From positions 1 to 8,258 of the forward strand of contig DOIV01000163.1 in the NCBI GenBank assembly GCA_003511845.1: 8,258 nt of DNA, written 5' to 3'. Origin of the DNA: Flavobacteriaceae bacterium (GTDB taxonomy: Bacteria > Bacteroidota > Bacteroidia > Flavobacteriales > Flavobacteriaceae). The position numbers and the translations under genes were made by a program. This document shows, piece by piece, positions 7,128 to 8,258 of this stretch. Numbering within the stretch: position 1 is the first letter of the stretch; every line of letters begins with the position of its first letter. Under the pieces are notes generated by a model that searched no databases, was not told the origin of the DNA, and was given only the letters and a program-made list of their open reading frames with translations.

Positions 7128-7164
7128 GTAACTAAATATGCATTGAATGTTAACTTTATGTAAA
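7126..7164 (-). promoter_or_regulatory. Pho-box-like 11-bp array upstream of the porins
   Basis: On the minus strand hexamers recur at exact 11-bp steps: TTTACA (7164-7159), TTAACA (7153-7148), TGCATA (7142-7137) and TTACGT (7131-7126). The first two fit the B. subtilis-type Pho hexamer TT(A/C/T)A(C/T)A perfectly; the last two are weak. TATTTG of the -7 box follows with no gap. At pstS the hexamer series (TTAACA, ATAACC, ATCACA, TTCATT, ATAACC, GTAACA, TGTCTT) also runs straight into TATTTG. The phase of repeats to promoter is therefore the same at both sites. This supports a shared PhoB-like activator, although binding is inferred. Confidence 0.62.
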
Positions 7165-7203
7165 CAAATTTTTTATATGTCCGTTTTTTGTCATAATCAA
7201 CTA

Positions 7204-7245
7204 CGTCACCCTGTCCCGAAGCTTCGGGAGTTTCAGGGTCTCATT
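7204..7245 (+). repeat. Palindromic intergenic repeat, copy A
   Basis: The core TCCCGAAGCTTCGGGA (7214-7229) is a perfect 16-bp palindrome. It is enclosed by arms ACCCTG (7208-7213) and CAGGGT (7234-7239), with four unpaired bases GTTT on one side. An inverted homologue lies at 7436-7478, with 36 of 42 aligned bases identical and one gap. The GTCACCCTG…CAGGGTCTCAT style is common between flavobacterial genes (recollection, not searched). Confidence 0.75.
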
Positions 7246-7325
7246 GTTATGAGTCAAGACCATTGCAATATTAGATAAAATGTCATATATAAACCCTTTT
7301 AGCTTCAAATTACTTCCTTCTCTAA

Positions 7326-7369
7326 AAATTTAAGTCCTCATAAACAATAGTTTACTGCGGGTTAAATTT
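7326..7369 (+). repeat. Central hairpin with T-tract, terminator-like
   Basis: The outer arms AAATTTAA (7326-7333) and TTAAATTT (7362-7369) are perfectly complementary, and TAAAC (7341-7345) pairs with GTTTA (7350-7354) around AATA. The middle of the stem is poorly paired. On the plus strand the hairpin runs into a T-tract up to 7373; on the minus strand it ends in TTTTTAG. It is A+T-rich and weak, and no gene clearly needs it, so a terminator role is uncertain. It could end a minus-strand transcript from the symmetric promoter at 7543-7577. Confidence 0.35.
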
Positions 7370-7435
7370 TTTTCGAGCGTCGTACTTTTTTGATAAAAGA
7401 GGTTTTGCAACGGTCTTGAGTCTTATATACAGCTA

Positions 7436-7478
7436 AATGAAATTCTGAAATCTCCCGAAGTTTCGGGACAGAATGACG
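7436..7478 (-). repeat. Palindromic intergenic repeat, copy B (inverted)
   Basis: This is the reverse-oriented homologue of the repeat at 7204-7245. Its inner stem is TCCCGAA (7453-7459) with TTCGGGA (7462-7468), closed by outer arms ATTCTG (7442-7447) and CAGAAT (7469-7474). Compared with copy A, two outer C-G pairs have become T-A pairs, so pairing is kept while the sequence changed. That argues that the folded form, in RNA or as a cruciform, is what is conserved. Confidence 0.75.
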
Positions 7479-7542
7479 ACACCAAATACTTCATGTCTCT
7501 TTACGGACATACAAACAAATTTTAATAAAAACGCATTATAAC

Positions 7543-7577
7543 TTGCAAAAGTAATAGTAATACTATTATATTTGCAA
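7543..7577. promoter_or_regulatory. 35-bp palindromic promoter/operator of the TetR gene
   Basis: Arms TTGCAAA (7543-7549) and TTTGCAA (7571-7577), and inner arms TAATAGT (7552-7558) and ACTATTA (7562-7568), are each perfectly complementary around a 3-base centre; 14 of 16 pairs match overall. On the plus strand it holds TTG (7543-7545), 21 bases, then TATATTTG (7567-7574), a full Bacteroidota -33/-7 promoter. The inner palindrome occupies the spacer, which is the classical place for a TetR dimer to repress its own gene. By symmetry the minus strand also has TTG, 21 bases, and TACTTTTG (7553-7546), a second perfect -7 box facing left. The expected start near 7579 leaves the TetR mRNA almost leaderless. 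Confidence 0.7.
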
Positions 7578-7584
7578 TCGAAAC

Positions 7585-8256
7585 ATGAAAAACCTTCAAA
7601 TACAGATAGAAGTTAATCCGAATTTATACTTAAAGAATCCTGAATCTTCTGATTTGGGACGTAACATTGTGAGTAATAGTATTGAAATGATTAACGAACT
7701 TGGTTTTGAAGCATTTACATTTAAAAAATTAGGAAAGAAAATTGAATCACCTGAGAGTTCTATTTATCGTTATTTTGAAAATAAACATACCTTATTAATT
7801 TATTTGGTTTCTTGGTATTGGAGCTGGGTTGAATATCGCTTAGTATTTGCAACAGCTAATATTAGCTCTTCAATAGAAAAACTAAATAATGCGATTGAAA
7901 TTTTGACACAACCTATGCTTGTAGATCAATCAATATCACATATAGATGAGGTTTTATTAAGTAAAATTATTATAACAGAATCCGTTAAGGCATATCACAC
8001 CAAAGATGTTGATGATGAAAACAAAAAAGGATATTTTAAAACCTATAAGCAAGTTGTTCAAAGAGTTAGTGATATCGTGTTAGAAGTCGATAAAGAATTT
8101 AAATATCCTCACATGCTTATTTCTACAGTAATTGAAGGTGCTCATCAACAAAAATATTTTGCTGAACATTTGCCAGAGCTTACAGATGTAAAAAAAGGGA
8201 AAGATACCATCTCTGAATTTTATACTAAAATGGTATCAGAAGTAATCAAACAATAA
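7585..8256 (+). CDS. TetR/AcrR-family transcriptional regulator
   Basis: This is a probable DNA-binding repressor of 223 residues. The N-terminal TetR domain covers about residues 26-72. It has the family pattern IVSNSIEMINELGFEAFTFK (helix 1 into helix 2) and the helix-turn-helix KKLGKKIESPESSIYRYFENKHTLL (about 47-71), where YRYFENK is the hallmark of the recognition helix and following turn. The rest is a ligand-binding and dimer domain that gives no hint of ligand; WYWSWVEYRL (77-86) is notably aromatic. About 25 extra residues precede the DNA-binding domain. ATG at 7585 is the only sensible start, since the next in-frame Met (M35) lies within the domain. The gene faces away from the pst and porin genes. 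The palindrome just upstream suggests self-repression. Its target genes probably follow beyond the right edge. Confidence 0.85.
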   Translation: MKNLQIQIEVNPNLYLKNPESSDLGRNIVSNSIEMINELGFEAFTFKKLGKKIESPESSIYRYFENKHTLLIYLVSWYWSWVEYRLVFATANISSSIEKLNNAIEILTQPMLVDQSISHIDEVLLSKIIITESVKAYHTKDVDDENKKGYFKTYKQVVQRVSDIVLEVDKEFKYPHMLISTVIEGAHQQKYFAEHLPELTDVKKGKDTISEFYTKMVSEVIKQ

Positions 8257-8258
8257 AC

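Larger units (their letters stand above)
7165..7542. other. Gene-free region between the divergent porin and tetR transcription units
   Basis: I see no supportable gene here on either strand. Only very short frames exist, and the longest I followed (25 codons, minus strand) runs through a repeat. The region is largely a long imperfect inverted repeat, roughly 7176-7268 against 7405-7511. It has three islands of identity: TATGTCCG at 7176-7183 with its complement at 7504-7511, the palindromic repeat copies, and an 18-base block (7251-7268 against 7405-7422) with 16 matches. A further hairpin lies in the centre. Confidence 0.6.

Noticed and set aside
7176..7511. Insertion sequence
   Set aside because: No transposase frame or remnant is present between the inverted repeats; at most it is a non-autonomous or palindromic repeat unit.
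7440..7520. 25-codon minus-strand frame starting MSVKRHEVF
   Set aside because: It runs through palindromic repeat copy B and has no recognisable features, so it is best explained by chance.

Overview
The window is about one third G+C. It uses Bacteroidota-type promoters (TAnnTTTG -7 boxes, few Shine-Dalgarno sites) and carries intergenic hairpin repeats of a style familiar from marine and freshwater flavobacteria. I infer a member of Flavobacteriia or a close relative. The protein families and the promoter style support this, but no 16S or other marker gene is present.

Layout. Positions 1-30 show no gene. Positions 31-85 hold a compact element of nested hairpins just after phoU. Positions 88-4332, all on the minus strand, are a canonical high-affinity phosphate uptake operon, transcribed pstS, pstC, pstA, pstB, phoU. 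The last four genes are overlapping or nearly touching, and a strong intrinsic terminator-like hairpin separates pstS from pstC. Positions 4333-4631 hold the pstS leader, its promoter, an array of six 11-bp Pho-box-like units, and the hairpins that end the next transcript. Positions 4632-7098, also minus strand, are two diverged outer-membrane porins of the OprO/OprP phosphate-selective family, with a second promoter between them. The upstream porin has its own Pho-box-like array in the same phase to its -7 box as at pstS. Positions 7165-7542 hold no gene but contain a long imperfect inverted repeat made of two facing palindromic repeat copies. Positions 7543-7577 are a 35-bp palindrome forming the promoter and probable operator of a plus-strand TetR-family regulator (7585-8256), the last gene in the window.

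How it works together. The porins would admit phosphate (or a related oxyanion) through the outer membrane. The lipoprotein PstS captures it in the periplasm, PstC and PstA carry it across the inner membrane driven by PstB, and PhoU signals phosphate sufficiency to a PhoR/PhoB-type system that is not in this window. The two phased arrays suggest that one PhoB-like regulator controls both pstS and the porins. The TetR gene faces away and looks like a separate, self-regulated unit whose target probably lies beyond the right edge.

No new enzyme system is seen. The most interesting content is regulatory: the phased 11-bp arrays, the symmetric tetR promoter/operator, and the paired repeats with compensatory base changes.
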